DNA of 64,000 nucleotides from assembly GCF_003054285.1 (NCBI RefSeq), contig NZ_QBKS01000001.1, positions 248,001 to 312,000 of the forward strand, written 5' to 3'. The notes beneath the pieces were generated by a model, which saw only the letters and a program-made list of their open reading frames with translations, was not told the origin of the DNA and did no database searches. The translations under genes and the position numbers were made by a program. Source of the DNA: Litoreibacter ponti (GTDB lineage Bacteria > Pseudomonadota > Alphaproteobacteria > Rhodobacterales > Rhodobacteraceae). Each line of letters opens with the position of its first letter. The stretch's first letter is position 1. This document shows positions 43,993-52,321 of the stretch, in pieces.

Positions 43993-44456
43993 TGGTAAGT
44001 CGGAAAGCCGTTTTACTAACCGGTGGGCTCACGCTCACCGGTTTCGCCGCCGCATTTGTTCTGGCGCAACCTTCCCAAACGGTTGGTATTTTGACGCCTG
44101 ACGACGCCGAAGTGATCGCCGTGGGCCAAGGCATCTACGCAGACCAATGTGCCGCTTGCCATGGTGCGCGCCTAGAAGGGCGGCCAAACTGGCGGATACG
44201 TGGAGAAGATGGACTGCTGCCAGCACCGCCACATGACGCAACAGGCCATACGTGGCACCATGATGATGAAACGCTTTTTACCCTGACCAAATATGGGCTT
44301 GCCGGTCTGATGGAGAACGCGCCACCATCCGGCATGCCTGTCTATGAGGGTGTGCTCAGCGATGAAGAAATTATTGCGGTGCTCTCCTTCATCAAGTCGA
44401 CTTGGCCAGATGACCTTCGTCAGTATCACGACGAACTGAATGCACAGTCCGAATAG
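43992..44456 (+). CDS. Membrane-anchored or periplasmic c-type cytochrome
   Basis: A 154-residue monoheme cytochrome: hydrophobic N-terminus (AVLLTGGLTLTGFAAAFVLA), heme site CAACH at 53-57, and a distal Met in APPSGMPVYEGVLSDEEI. DDETLFTLTKYGL and VLSFIKSTWP are typical class I features. It is embedded between DUF411 and copC, so it may take electrons from, or pass them to, copper during periplasmic redox cycling. That is inference. Confidence 0.88.
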   Translation: MVSRKAVLLTGGLTLTGFAAAFVLAQPSQTVGILTPDDAEVIAVGQGIYADQCAACHGARLEGRPNWRIRGEDGLLPAPPHDATGHTWHHDDETLFTLTKYGLAGLMENAPPSGMPVYEGVLSDEEIIAVLSFIKSTWPDDLRQYHDELNAQSE

Positions 44457-44468
44457 AGGAAAATTCAG

Positions 44469-44813
44469 ATGTTCAAACAAACTCTTCTCGGCTTGGCCGT
44501 TGTAGTTGCTCCCGCTCTTGCCTTTGCCCATTCGAAGTCTGAGGCCACAACACCCGCCGACGGCGCGGCAGTCACAGAAGTGCCGGAGCTTTCAATGCGG
44601 TTCGATGATCCGATGCGCATCATTTCGGTCTCGCTCACCTCTCCAGATGGAGATGTCGAAATCGAACGCGAGACAGGTATGGACCCCGCTACAGAGTTCC
44701 GGGCTTTACCATTGGAAGAGCTTGAGCCTGGAAGCTATCGCTTCGACTGGCGCGGTATGGCGTCGGACGGCCATCCGATGCAGGGCAGCTTCTTCTTCAC
44801 GGTCACTGAGTGA
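44469..44813 (+). CDS. copC: Copper-binding protein CopC
   Basis: A 114-residue protein with signal peptide cleaved after AFA, leaving His21 as mature N-terminus (HSKSEATTPADGA), the usual Cu(II) ligand. The second His is in ASDGHPMQGSFFFTV, and acidic residues in SMRFDDPMR fit the fold. It lacks a Met-rich Cu(I) loop, so it is the Cu(II)-only CopC type. Its stop overlaps copD. Confidence 0.9.
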   Translation: MFKQTLLGLAVVVAPALAFAHSKSEATTPADGAAVTEVPELSMRFDDPMRIISVSLTSPDGDVEIERETGMDPATEFRALPLEELEPGSYRFDWRGMASDGHPMQGSFFFTVTE

Positions 44814-45688
44814 CCGGACTCGCACCGATCGACGGTCTTGTCGTTTTGGCCATCTTAGCCAAGGCGATTGGCTATAGCGCGGCGCTCATCGCTATCGGCG
44901 GCGTGCTGTTTTCCTTCATCTTCGCAAAGCGTGCTGAGGTGTCTGTCCTTCATCTGGCACGGAAGCTCGCTATCGGTGCTGCGCTTGTCGGTCTCGCCGT
45001 GCTGGCCGTCCGGTTCGGCATCCGCGCGGCACGGATTTCCGGCATGGGTTTTGAGGGCGCGACCGACCCAATGATGCTTGGCTTCGCATGGGAAAGTCCA
45101 CTTGGCAACGCCGCGATTTGGCGTGGGATAGGAGAAGTCGCGATACTAGCACTTTTGATCCCCCGTTTCGGACAATGGATCGCCATGGCGGGGACCGTTG
45201 CTGTAGCAATATCCTTTGCTCAGGTGGGCCACGCTCTTGGAGAACCAAGAGCGGCGTTGGCCGTCTTGCTGGTACTGCATCTTCTAGCCGCTGCTTTCTG
45301 GGTTGGCGCTCTCATACCCTTGCGGCGGGCAGCACTTGCTCCAGCCGGTGCTGATCTGTTGCATTATTTTGGTAATCTCGCCGCTGGCGGAGTAGCGGCT
45401 CTAATCCTCGCAGGCACATCGCTCGCTTGGCTGCTTTCAGGCTCTGCCACTGCGTTATTTGGAACGGCCTACGGCTTAGCACTTCTGGTCAAAGTCGCGA
45501 TTGTTACGGTCCTCCTGGGCTTTGCGGCTTGGAATAAGGTGAGGCTGGTCCCCGATTTACGCGCCGAGAAACCCGGTGCAGCCCATGCCCTGAGGCGTTC
45601 TATTTCAATGGAAATTCTGGCCGTTGTTCTAATCCTGCTGGCAACTGCAACCATCACCAGTGTATCGACGCCACCCGTCAATCTTTGA
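44810..45688 (+). CDS. copD: Copper resistance membrane protein CopD
   Basis: A 292-residue integral membrane protein from GTG 44810 with about eight hydrophobic spans, for example LAKAIGYSAALIAIGGVLFSF and VLLVLHLLAAAFWVGALIPL (H-x-x-A-x-x-W pattern of the CopD family). CopC and CopD together are associated with copper uptake or handling across the inner membrane. It is the last gene of the operon and converges on csoR, four bases apart. Confidence 0.88.
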   Translation: MTGLAPIDGLVVLAILAKAIGYSAALIAIGGVLFSFIFAKRAEVSVLHLARKLAIGAALVGLAVLAVRFGIRAARISGMGFEGATDPMMLGFAWESPLGNAAIWRGIGEVAILALLIPRFGQWIAMAGTVAVAISFAQVGHALGEPRAALAVLLVLHLLAAAFWVGALIPLRRAALAPAGADLLHYFGNLAAGGVAALILAGTSLAWLLSGSATALFGTAYGLALLVKVAIVTVLLGFAAWNKVRLVPDLRAEKPGAAHALRRSISMEILAVVLILLATATITSVSTPPVNL

Positions 45689-45692
45689 CCGC

Positions 45693-45965
45693 TTAGCCCC
45701 GCGCCTTGTCGAGCAATTCAAGCAATTCGGTGAACTTTGCTCGTTGGTTCTCCCGATCACCTGATGCAAGTGCATCCTCGATGCAATGGGATGCATGATC
45801 GTCAATCACGAGCTTTTCGACGCCTTTCAGCGCTGCACGTACTGCCGCGATTTGCGTCAAAACATCAACGCAATAGCGGTCCTCTTCGACCATCCGGGCA
45901 ATCCCTCGGACCTGACCCTCCAGGCGTTTGAGGCGTTTTAAAGTGGCTTCGCGATTTTCGTGCAT
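45693..45965 (-). CDS. csoR: CsoR-family Cu(I)-sensing repressor
   Basis: A 90-residue all-helical DUF156 protein from ATG 45965 (MHENREATLKRLKRLEGQVRG split for family match). The copper ligands C32, H57 and C61 (RYCVDVL; DDHASHC) match the C-H-C set of CsoR. Frame is open upstream, but the 90-residue form is the family's length. It likely represses itself, the divergent 46098 gene and the copCD operon through the two matching operators, releasing them when Cu(I) binds. Confidence 0.88.
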   Translation of the reverse strand: MHENREATLKRLKRLEGQVRGIARMVEEDRYCVDVLTQIAAVRAALKGVEKLVIDDHASHCIEDALASGDRENQRAKFTELLELLDKARG

Positions 45966-46027
45966 AGTCTCTTTTCGCATGCTGGCACACAAAAAGTCGA
46001 GTGAGTGCGGAACCAAAGCTCACACTC

Positions 46028-46057
46028 TTGAATATATACCCCATGGGGGTATATAGA
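46028..46057 (+). promoter_or_regulatory. Promoter overlapping a CsoR operator
   Basis: TATATACCCC (46033-46042) and GGGGTATATA (46046-46055) form a perfect 10-bp inverted repeat with a 3-base spacer, a classic CsoR operator shape. A candidate -35 TTGAAT (46028-46033) and -10 TATAGA (46052-46057), 18 bases apart, enclose it. Repressor binding would block this promoter directly. It lies between csoR and the 46098 gene. Confidence 0.8.
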
Positions 46058-46097
46058 ATTAAGAAATGCTCACGCAAGGAAATTGACGGAGAAGCCA

Positions 46098-46883
46098 ATG
46101 CCCAAAGACACGCGCGACGTCGCCGACATTGATACAAACCCGGTCGAAATGGCGGTGGGCAAAACGGCTGTGCTATACCGGATGGCCCTGCCAGATCATC
46201 TCTGCCCATCCGGTCAAAAGGCGCGCTGGCTTCTTGAACGTCAGGGATATGATGTCGATGACAGGCTCTTTCGAGCTCGCGCCGAAGTTGACGCTTTTAA
46301 GGCCGAGCACGACGTCAAGACGACTCCCCAAGCATGGATCGAAGGCGAACGCGTTGGCGGCTATACGGACCTGCGCGAAAAGCTGACCGGCTGGGACCCG
46401 AAGGCAACCACCTACCGGCCAGTGCTTCATCTCTTCGCCGTGGCAGCTCTGACTGCAATCGCGCTCTCCATTGGGTTCCTTGGCGCAATCACTTGGCAAA
46501 CACTCGGCTGGTTCATCTCGGTCTCGATGATCCTTCTCGGCATGCAGAAACTACGCGATATCGAGGGCTTCTCCACGATGTTCCTCAACTACGATCTTCT
46601 TGCGCGGAGATGGGTCCCCTACGCATATATCTATCCATTCGTAGAAACAGGCGCGGGCATCTTAATGACCGGCATGATCCTAACTTGGGTGTCAGCTCCT
46701 GCGGCACTTTTCGTTGCTGGCATTGGAGCCGTCAGCGTCTTTAAGGCCGTCTACATCGACAAACGTGAGCTCAAATGCGCCTGTGTTGGCGGAAATTCAA
46801 ACGTGCCGCTTGGGTTCGTTAGCCTCACCGAAAATCTAATGATGGTCGGAATGGCAGTTGTGATGCTTTGGCTGATGGTTTGA
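46098..46883 (+). CDS. Glutaredoxin-like domain fused to a MauE/DoxX-type membrane domain
   Basis: A 261-residue protein from ATG 46098 with GGAG upstream. Residues about 22-95 resemble glutaredoxin: AVLYRMALPDHLCPSGQKAR, with CPSG (C36 to G39) instead of CPYC, then TTPQAWIEGERVGGYTDLRE. About four membrane spans follow (TAIALSIGFLGAITWQTLGW, YIYPFVETGAGILMTGMILT, PAALFVAGIGAVSVFKAVYI) in a MauE-like layout, with CACVGGNSNVPLGF near the end. It is the direct target of the csoR operator. Thiol or copper redox chemistry at the membrane is inferred. Confidence 0.78.
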   Translation: MPKDTRDVADIDTNPVEMAVGKTAVLYRMALPDHLCPSGQKARWLLERQGYDVDDRLFRARAEVDAFKAEHDVKTTPQAWIEGERVGGYTDLREKLTGWDPKATTYRPVLHLFAVAALTAIALSIGFLGAITWQTLGWFISVSMILLGMQKLRDIEGFSTMFLNYDLLARRWVPYAYIYPFVETGAGILMTGMILTWVSAPAALFVAGIGAVSVFKAVYIDKRELKCACVGGNSNVPLGFVSLTENLMMVGMAVVMLWLMV

Positions 46884-47079
46884 GCGCGTAATTCTTCAGT
46901 CCCTTCGCCCTCAAACATCAAAGAGGACCTCTAGATTCAGGTATTGAACGGCAGGTTTGTCCGCATTCCGGACATCGAATTGAGAAAACTGCTTCGGCAC
47001 GTCTTAAGTCGCGACGTCACCTGTGGTCATGATACGGTGCTCCCGGGGGGTGATTTGGGCGAGTTCTCAGCGAGGCAGG

Positions 47080-48453
47080 CTACCGTGACAGAGCGTCCAG
47101 CACGCGGACCCAGGAGCGGATGCCCTTGTGGAAGCTTGACAAATCGTACTTCTCGTTGGGCGAGTGGATCTGGTCGTCATCCTTGCCAAAGCCGATCAGC
47201 ATCGCATCCATGCCAAGGATGTCCTTGAAATAGCCCGCGATCGGGATCGAGCCGCCGCAGCCGACGAAAGCGGCCTCCCGCGGCCACTCGTCGGACAGCG
47301 CGGCGCGCGCCTTCTCGAAGGCGGGGTGGTCGGTGGACATCTCGGCGGCCGGCGAGGCGCCATGCTCCTGGAACGACACCGTGCAATCGCCCGGCAGCTG
47401 GCTTTGCACATAGGCGCGGAAGCTCTCGCGCAGCTTGTGGGGGTCCTGGCCGGGGACCAGCCGGAAACTGATCTTGGCCGACGCCACCGAGGGCAGCACC
47501 GTCTTGAACCCGTCGCCCTGGTAGCCGCCGGTGATGCCGTTGACCTCGCAGGTGGGGCGCGACCAGATCATCTCGAGTCCGGTGCGGCCGTCTTCGCCTG
47601 CGGGCACGCCAAGGCCGACCTCGCCCAGGAACTCCGCCTCCGAGAAGCCCAGATCACCCCACTGGCCCGCGATATCCGTGGGCAGCTCTGCCACGCCATC
47701 GTAGAAGCCCGGCACGGTGATGCGGCCGGACGCGTCATGGAGCGAGGCGATGATGCCTGCAAGCACCCGGATCGGGTTGCGCGCGATGCCGCCATACATG
47801 CCCGAATGCAGGTCCTTGTTCGGGCCAGTGATCGTGACCTCCTCGCCCAGAAGACCGCGCAGGCGGGTGACGATGGCGGGGGTCTCCTCGCCGAACAGCC
47901 CCGTGTCGCAGATCAGCGCCACATCGGCCCGCAGCTCCTCGCGGTTCTGCTTCATGAAGGGCACCAGCGAGGGCGAGCCGCTTTCCTCTTCGCCCTCGAA
48001 GAAGACGGAGACTTTGACCGGCAGCGCGCCATGGACTGCCTTCCACGCGCGGCAGGCCTCGACAAAGGTCATCAGCTGGCCCTTGTCATCCGAGGCCCCG
48101 CGGCCCCGGATCACGCGGCCTTTCGGTGTGTCTTCCAAAGCGGGCTCGAACGGCGGGGTGTCCCATAGCGACAGCGGGTCCACCGGCTGCACGTCGTAAT
48201 GGCCGTAGAACATCACGTGGGGGCCGTCGCCCTTGGCGTGGCCCATCACCATCGGGTGGCCAGGGGTGGTGCGTTTCGAGGCCTGGAAGCCCAGCGACGT
48301 CAGATCGTCGACCAGCCAGTCGGCGGCGCGGTCACAGTCGTCCTTGTAGGCCGGGTCGGTCGAGATCGAGGGGATGCGCAACAGCTCCAATAGGCGCTCC
48401 ACCGCCGCGTCGATATCTGCGTCCACCTGTGCGAGTGCCTGCTCCAGCCCCAT
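47080..48453 (-). CDS. M20-family dipeptidase/peptidase
   Basis: A 457-residue zinc peptidase from ATG 48453 (MGLEQALAQVDADIDA). Metal and catalytic signatures are VMFYGHYDVQPVDP, RGRGASDDKGQ, FEGEEESGSPSL and ICDTGLFG, with dimerisation region NKDLHSGMYGGIARNP. The C-terminal part has VGCGGSIPIAGYFKD and a late His (DDDQIHSPNEKYDLSSF). The family cleaves dipeptides such as carnosine-like substrates. The ancient core returns to high GC here. A separate 196-base stretch before it (46884-47079) holds no gene I can support. Confidence 0.9.
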   Translation of the reverse strand: MGLEQALAQVDADIDAAVERLLELLRIPSISTDPAYKDDCDRAADWLVDDLTSLGFQASKRTTPGHPMVMGHAKGDGPHVMFYGHYDVQPVDPLSLWDTPPFEPALEDTPKGRVIRGRGASDDKGQLMTFVEACRAWKAVHGALPVKVSVFFEGEEESGSPSLVPFMKQNREELRADVALICDTGLFGEETPAIVTRLRGLLGEEVTITGPNKDLHSGMYGGIARNPIRVLAGIIASLHDASGRITVPGFYDGVAELPTDIAGQWGDLGFSEAEFLGEVGLGVPAGEDGRTGLEMIWSRPTCEVNGITGGYQGDGFKTVLPSVASAKISFRLVPGQDPHKLRESFRAYVQSQLPGDCTVSFQEHGASPAAEMSTDHPAFEKARAALSDEWPREAAFVGCGGSIPIAGYFKDILGMDAMLIGFGKDDDQIHSPNEKYDLSSFHKGIRSWVRVLDALSR

Positions 48454-48634
48454 GTCGATCAGCCCCCATGCCGTCGTTAAATTCGCATTTACCGTATCAG
48501 CCGGGGGCGGGCTGTCCAGCGCCAAGCACGTTGACGCGAGGTGCGCGAAACAATGTCCTTTCCCCCCTTGCGACTGGCGCTAGTTTTCGGCGTAATCGGA
48601 CGCAACAATCGCGCCACATCGAGGGGTATATTGC

Positions 48635-49216
48635 ATGTTTTCAACTCTGCGCTGCGGCATGGCTGCTTTGGCCCTCACCGCGATGGCGTTGCCCGCCTTG
48701 GGTGAGTCGCTCAGCTTCAAGGACGCGCGCAAGGCTGTGCCCAAAGGCAGCCGCACCGTGGCGACCCTGATCGACACCTCTTTTCTGGATGACAAGCAGC
48801 AGGCGATCGTCAAATCGCTGGAGGCCAACATCCCCTATTACGGCGCGCTGGCGCTGACGCCCTCGGAAGGCCTGTTCGTCGAATGGCTGAATGCCGCCGG
48901 GCAGCACCACTCGATCGAGGCAGCGCGCGCGGCGGCGCTTGATCATTGCGAGGCGAACCGCAAGCGGGCGTCGGCGCCGTGCGTCGTGGTGCTGGAAGTC
49001 GCCCCGCGTGGCGCAAAGGACGGGGTGGCGCTCAGCCTGTCGGCGCCCGCCAACGAGGTGCTGCGTGACGAGTACCGCAAGCTCAAGTCGCCCAAAGCCA
49101 TGGCCATCTCGGAAAGCACAGGCGCCTTCGGGATCGCCGCGGGCGATGCGGCAGGGGCGATCAAGACCTGCGGGGCAGCGGGGGCAACCGATTGCAAGGT
49201 CGTCGTGGCCGACTGA
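48635..49216 (+). CDS. Secreted protein of unknown function
   Basis: A 193-residue protein with signal peptide (MFSTLRCGMAALALTAMALP ending ALGES) and GAGGGG upstream. The mature part has FKDARKAVPKGSRTVATLID, YYGALALTPSEGLFVEWLN and AALDHCEANRKRASAPCVVV, plus a terminal Cys pair (KTCGAAGATDCKV). Four Cys suggest two disulfides. I recall close relatives near hemA in this family with an unhelpful 5-aminolevulinate-related name, but nothing here is enzymatic ALAS. Function unknown. Confidence 0.65.
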   Translation: MFSTLRCGMAALALTAMALPALGESLSFKDARKAVPKGSRTVATLIDTSFLDDKQQAIVKSLEANIPYYGALALTPSEGLFVEWLNAAGQHHSIEAARAAALDHCEANRKRASAPCVVVLEVAPRGAKDGVALSLSAPANEVLRDEYRKLKSPKAMAISESTGAFGIAAGDAAGAIKTCGAAGATDCKVVVAD

Positions 49217-49224
49217 CGGCGCGC

Positions 49225-50166
49225 GTGGCCCTGTTCGATCCATCGCAGGTCGCCTCCCTGCTCGCGCGCTGCCCGCGCCATCAGGTGACGCCGCTTCTGG
49301 ATCTTGTGATTTCTAAGCGAGGCGTCCGGGTGAAGGACGAAAGCGCCCGGATGGGCCTCGGCTCGTTCAAGGCGCTGGGCGGGGCCTACGCGGCGCTCCG
49401 CCTGATCGAGCGGGCGGGAACAGCTGATCTGACCTTTGTGACCGCGAGTGCGGGCAATCATGGCCTGTCCGTCGCGGCGGGCGCGCAAGCCTTCGGGGCG
49501 CGGGCCCGCATATATCTCAGCGCCACGGTGCCAGAGCCCTTCGCCGCGCGCCTGCGCGCGCTTGGTGCGGAGGTGGTGCGCTCTGGCGCGGATTACGAGG
49601 CGTCGGTGCGGGCCGCCATCAAAGACGCCCGCGAGACCGGCGCCTGCCACCTCGCCGATGGATCCTGGCCGGGCTACACCGAGCCACCGCGGCTGGTGAT
49701 GGAGGGCTATACGGTCATTGCCGAAGAGCTGGCTTCGCAATTGCGCGCCGTGGGCACGTGGCCGGACGCGGTCTATCTGCACGCCGGTGTCGGCGGGATG
49801 GCCGCCGCCGTGACAGAGCGGATCAGGGCCGGGTGGGACGTGCAGCCCCGCATCGCCATCGTCGAGCCGGAAGCCGCGCCTTGCCTCAAGGCCAGTGTCG
49901 CGGCGGGCCAGCTTGTCACGGTCGAGGGTCCGGTATCGGCGCTGGGGCGGCTCGACTGCAAACAGGCCTCAATGCTGGCCTATGAGATTTTGCGCGATCA
50001 GGCGGACAGTTTTGTCACCGTGTCGGAGGCCGAGGCGGAGCACGCCGCTTGCATTCTGACGGGCGCTGGCCACGCGACGACGCCTTCCGGTGCGGCCGGA
50101 TTGGCAGCGTGTCTGAGGGAAGATGCCGCCCACCCGCTGATCATCCTCAGCGAAGGGGCGGAGTAG
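49225..50166 (+). CDS. PLP-dependent diaminopropionate ammonia-lyase-like enzyme, short form
   Basis: A 313-residue fold-type II enzyme. The PLP lysine is in KDESARMGLGSFKALGGAYA, the signature of diaminopropionate ammonia-lyase, and VTASAGNHGLSVAAGAQAFG gives the Asn loop. A glycine loop VYLHAGVGGMAAAV and TPSGAAGLA follow. The protein is shorter than the roughly 400 residues usual for that enzyme. The GTG at 49225 is a plausible start, eight bases after the previous stop. It could act on another amino acid. Confidence 0.75.
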   Translation: MALFDPSQVASLLARCPRHQVTPLLDLVISKRGVRVKDESARMGLGSFKALGGAYAALRLIERAGTADLTFVTASAGNHGLSVAAGAQAFGARARIYLSATVPEPFAARLRALGAEVVRSGADYEASVRAAIKDARETGACHLADGSWPGYTEPPRLVMEGYTVIAEELASQLRAVGTWPDAVYLHAGVGGMAAAVTERIRAGWDVQPRIAIVEPEAAPCLKASVAAGQLVTVEGPVSALGRLDCKQASMLAYEILRDQADSFVTVSEAEAEHAACILTGAGHATTPSGAAGLAACLREDAAHPLIILSEGAE

Positions 50167-50206
50167 GAGCCGATCCGAGCAGGGTAGACCGGCCCCCACC
50201 CGGTGC

Positions 50207-50665
50207 CTAGCTCAAGGCCTTCCAGTAGACGATCTTGTCTTCCCCCGGGGCCCAGAAGTCACGGATGCGTGCCTCTTCGGCGTAGCCCAGTTTGCGGTAG
50301 AGCCCGCGCGCCGGGGCCAGCTCTTCGGAGCTGGCGGTGTCGACGATCAAAAGCCGGGCGCCAAGATCGCGCAACCGCGCCTCAAGTCCCGAGACAATCG
50401 TCGCACCGTGACCTGATCGCTGCGCATCGGCCGCGACGCCGATGGCGCGCATGTTCCAGGTGCCTTCGGTCAATTGCTCCGGCTCGGCAAAGCAAAAGCC
50501 CAAAGGCTTATCGCCCTCGCGAAGCGTCAGCCAAAGCTGCATCGTGTCGCCGTTCAGGTAGCTCGCGATCATGTCAGGCAGCATCTCGCCGGGGAAGAGC
50601 GCGATCCGGTCGAGCAGGTCTTGAAGCGGCGCGATATCGGCCGCGGTGGTTTGGGTCAGTGTCAT
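50207..50665 (-). CDS. GNAT-family N-acetyltransferase
   Basis: A 152-residue protein from ATG 50665 (MTLTQTTAADIAPLQDLLDR). The acetyl-CoA loop is MRAIGVAADAQRSGHGATIVSG, and LARGLYRKLGYAEEARIRDFW-type motif B is present as APARGLYRKLGYAEE. Full length for the family. Substrate unknown. It converges with the PLP enzyme and is divergent from hemA. Confidence 0.85.
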   Translation of the reverse strand: MTLTQTTAADIAPLQDLLDRIALFPGEMLPDMIASYLNGDTMQLWLTLREGDKPLGFCFAEPEQLTEGTWNMRAIGVAADAQRSGHGATIVSGLEARLRDLGARLLIVDTASSEELAPARGLYRKLGYAEEARIRDFWAPGEDKIVYWKALS

Positions 50666-50986
50666 TGGATATTTGTCTTTCAGTCGGTGCGCCATGCGCA
50701 CACGGAATGTGTCGGGCCAAGGCCCGGTCGAAGTCTCGTGCCTCTTGCATCAAGAGAGCAGGTTAGCGGCGGGCCGCAATCGTCGACATAAACACTCCAT
50801 CGCACCGGCCATCGTGCCGGGCGTGTGTACTTGTAGCATGGAGCGCGCGGGCGTGTCTTCTATCGCGGTCGGCGCGACGCTTATCGGCGTTTGACTTTTT
50901 CGTGGGGCGGCAAATTGTAGCCTATGCCCGGCGCGCTTTTGCAATATATACCGTCGCAACCACGCATTAAGAAGGCTGCCGCCCCC
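50666..50986 (+). promoter_or_regulatory. Upstream region of hemA
   Basis: This 321-base gap between the GNAT gene and hemA holds no supported gene. A candidate -35 TTGACT lies at 50891-50896, with a weak -10 (ATTGTA, 50914-50919) 17 bases later. The ATG at 50924 would then sit almost at the transcript start, which favours the GTG at 50987 as the real start. No convincing Fnr or PpsR site was seen by eye. Confidence 0.35.
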
Positions 50987-52210
50987 GTGACTTACGACGC
51001 TGCACTCGACGCCGCCCTGCAACGCCTGCATGACGAAGGCCGCTACCGGACCTTCATCGACGTGGAGCGGGTGCGCGGCAATTTCCCCCACGCGCAGTGG
51101 ACGCGGGAGGACGGCACGACGCAGGACGTCACGATCTGGTGCGGAAATGATTATCTGGGCATGGGCCAGCACCCGGTGGTGCTGCGCGCGATGCACGAGG
51201 CGCTGGAGGCCACCGGCGCGGGCTCTGGCGGGACGCGAAACATCTCCGGGACGACCGTCTATCACAAGAGGCTCGAGGCGGAGCTGGCCGATCTGCACAA
51301 GAAAGAGGCAGCGCTGCTGTTCACCTCGGCCTACATCGCAAATGACGCAACGTTGTCGACCCTGCCCAAGCTCTTCCCCGGGCTCGTGATCCTCAGCGAC
51401 AGCCTGAACCACGCCTCCATGATCGAAGGTATCCGCCGCAATGGCGGGGCAAAACGAATCTTCAAGCACAATGATCTCGACGACCTGCGCGCCCAGCTCG
51501 AGGCGATCCCGGCCAATGTGCCCAAGCTCATCGCGTTCGAGAGCGTCTATTCCATGGATGGCGACTTCGGCCCGATCGAGGCAATTTGCGATCTGGCCGA
51601 TGAATTTGGCGCGCTGACCTATATCGACGAGGTCCACGCGGTGGGCATGTACGGCCCGCGCGGCGGCGGCGTGGCGGAGCGCGACGGCCTGATGGGGCGC
51701 ATCGACATCATCAACGGCACGCTCGCGAAAGCGTATGGCGTGATGGGCGGCTACATCGCTGCGTCCGCCAAAATGTGCGACGCGATAAGATCTTATGCGC
51801 CGGGCTTCATCTTCACCACATCGCTGCCACCGGCTGTGGCGGCGGGGGCTGCGGCCTCGGTCGCGCATCTCAAGACCGACGCCGCGCTGCGCCAACGCCA
51901 TCAGGATGCGGCGGCTGCGCTGAAGCTGCGGCTCAAGGGGCTAGGCCTGCCGCTGATCGACCATGGCAGCCACATCGTGCCGGTCCATGTGGGCGACCCG
52001 GTGAAGTGCAAGATGATCTCAGACATGCTGCTTGATCAGTACGGAATTTACGTGCAGCCGATCAACTTCCCGACCGTGCCCCGCGGCACTGAACGGCTGA
52101 GGTTTACGCCCTCTCCGGTGCACGGGCCGAAGGAAACTGACGCGCTTGTCAATGCGCTTGATGGGCTGTGGGGGCAGTGTGCGCTGAATCGCGCCGAGCT
52201 GGCCGGATAG
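50987..52210 (+). CDS. hemA: 5-Aminolevulinate synthase (C4 pathway)
   Basis: A 407-residue PLP enzyme condensing glycine and succinyl-CoA. With GTG 50987 as start (MTYDAALDAALQRLHDEG) the PLP lysine in NGTLAKAYGVMGGY becomes K248, the same number as in Rhodobacter ALAS. Other landmarks: WCGNDYLGMGQHP, GSGGTRNISGTT, IDEVHAVGMYGPRGGG, YVQPINFPTVPRGTERLR. AGAAGG lies about 11 bases upstream. An ATG at 50924 would add 21 poorly conserved residues. Supplies heme and, where present, bacteriochlorophyll precursors. Confidence 0.95.
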   Translation: MTYDAALDAALQRLHDEGRYRTFIDVERVRGNFPHAQWTREDGTTQDVTIWCGNDYLGMGQHPVVLRAMHEALEATGAGSGGTRNISGTTVYHKRLEAELADLHKKEAALLFTSAYIANDATLSTLPKLFPGLVILSDSLNHASMIEGIRRNGGAKRIFKHNDLDDLRAQLEAIPANVPKLIAFESVYSMDGDFGPIEAICDLADEFGALTYIDEVHAVGMYGPRGGGVAERDGLMGRIDIINGTLAKAYGVMGGYIAASAKMCDAIRSYAPGFIFTTSLPPAVAAGAAASVAHLKTDAALRQRHQDAAAALKLRLKGLGLPLIDHGSHIVPVHVGDPVKCKMISDMLLDQYGIYVQPINFPTVPRGTERLRFTPSPVHGPKETDALVNALDGLWGQCALNRAELAG

Positions 52211-52321
52211 CCGCATTCCACCCTGCACGACCTCACGCGTTTGTGCTATCTTAACCGAAATGCGGTCCGCTGGGGGCGAATCGGAACCGCAAAACGGGTA
52301 ACGGAACAATAAAGCGGGCAG

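Noticed and set aside
46944..47228. 94-codon plus-strand frame after the Grx-MauE gene
   Set aside because: Overlaps the peptidase 3' end, has no ribosome-binding site or family; TGTCCG-N5-CGGACA at 46958-46974 is a minor inverted repeat only.
47164..48168. 334-codon plus-strand frame over the M20 peptidase
   Set aside because: Antisense shadow; low-complexity translation.
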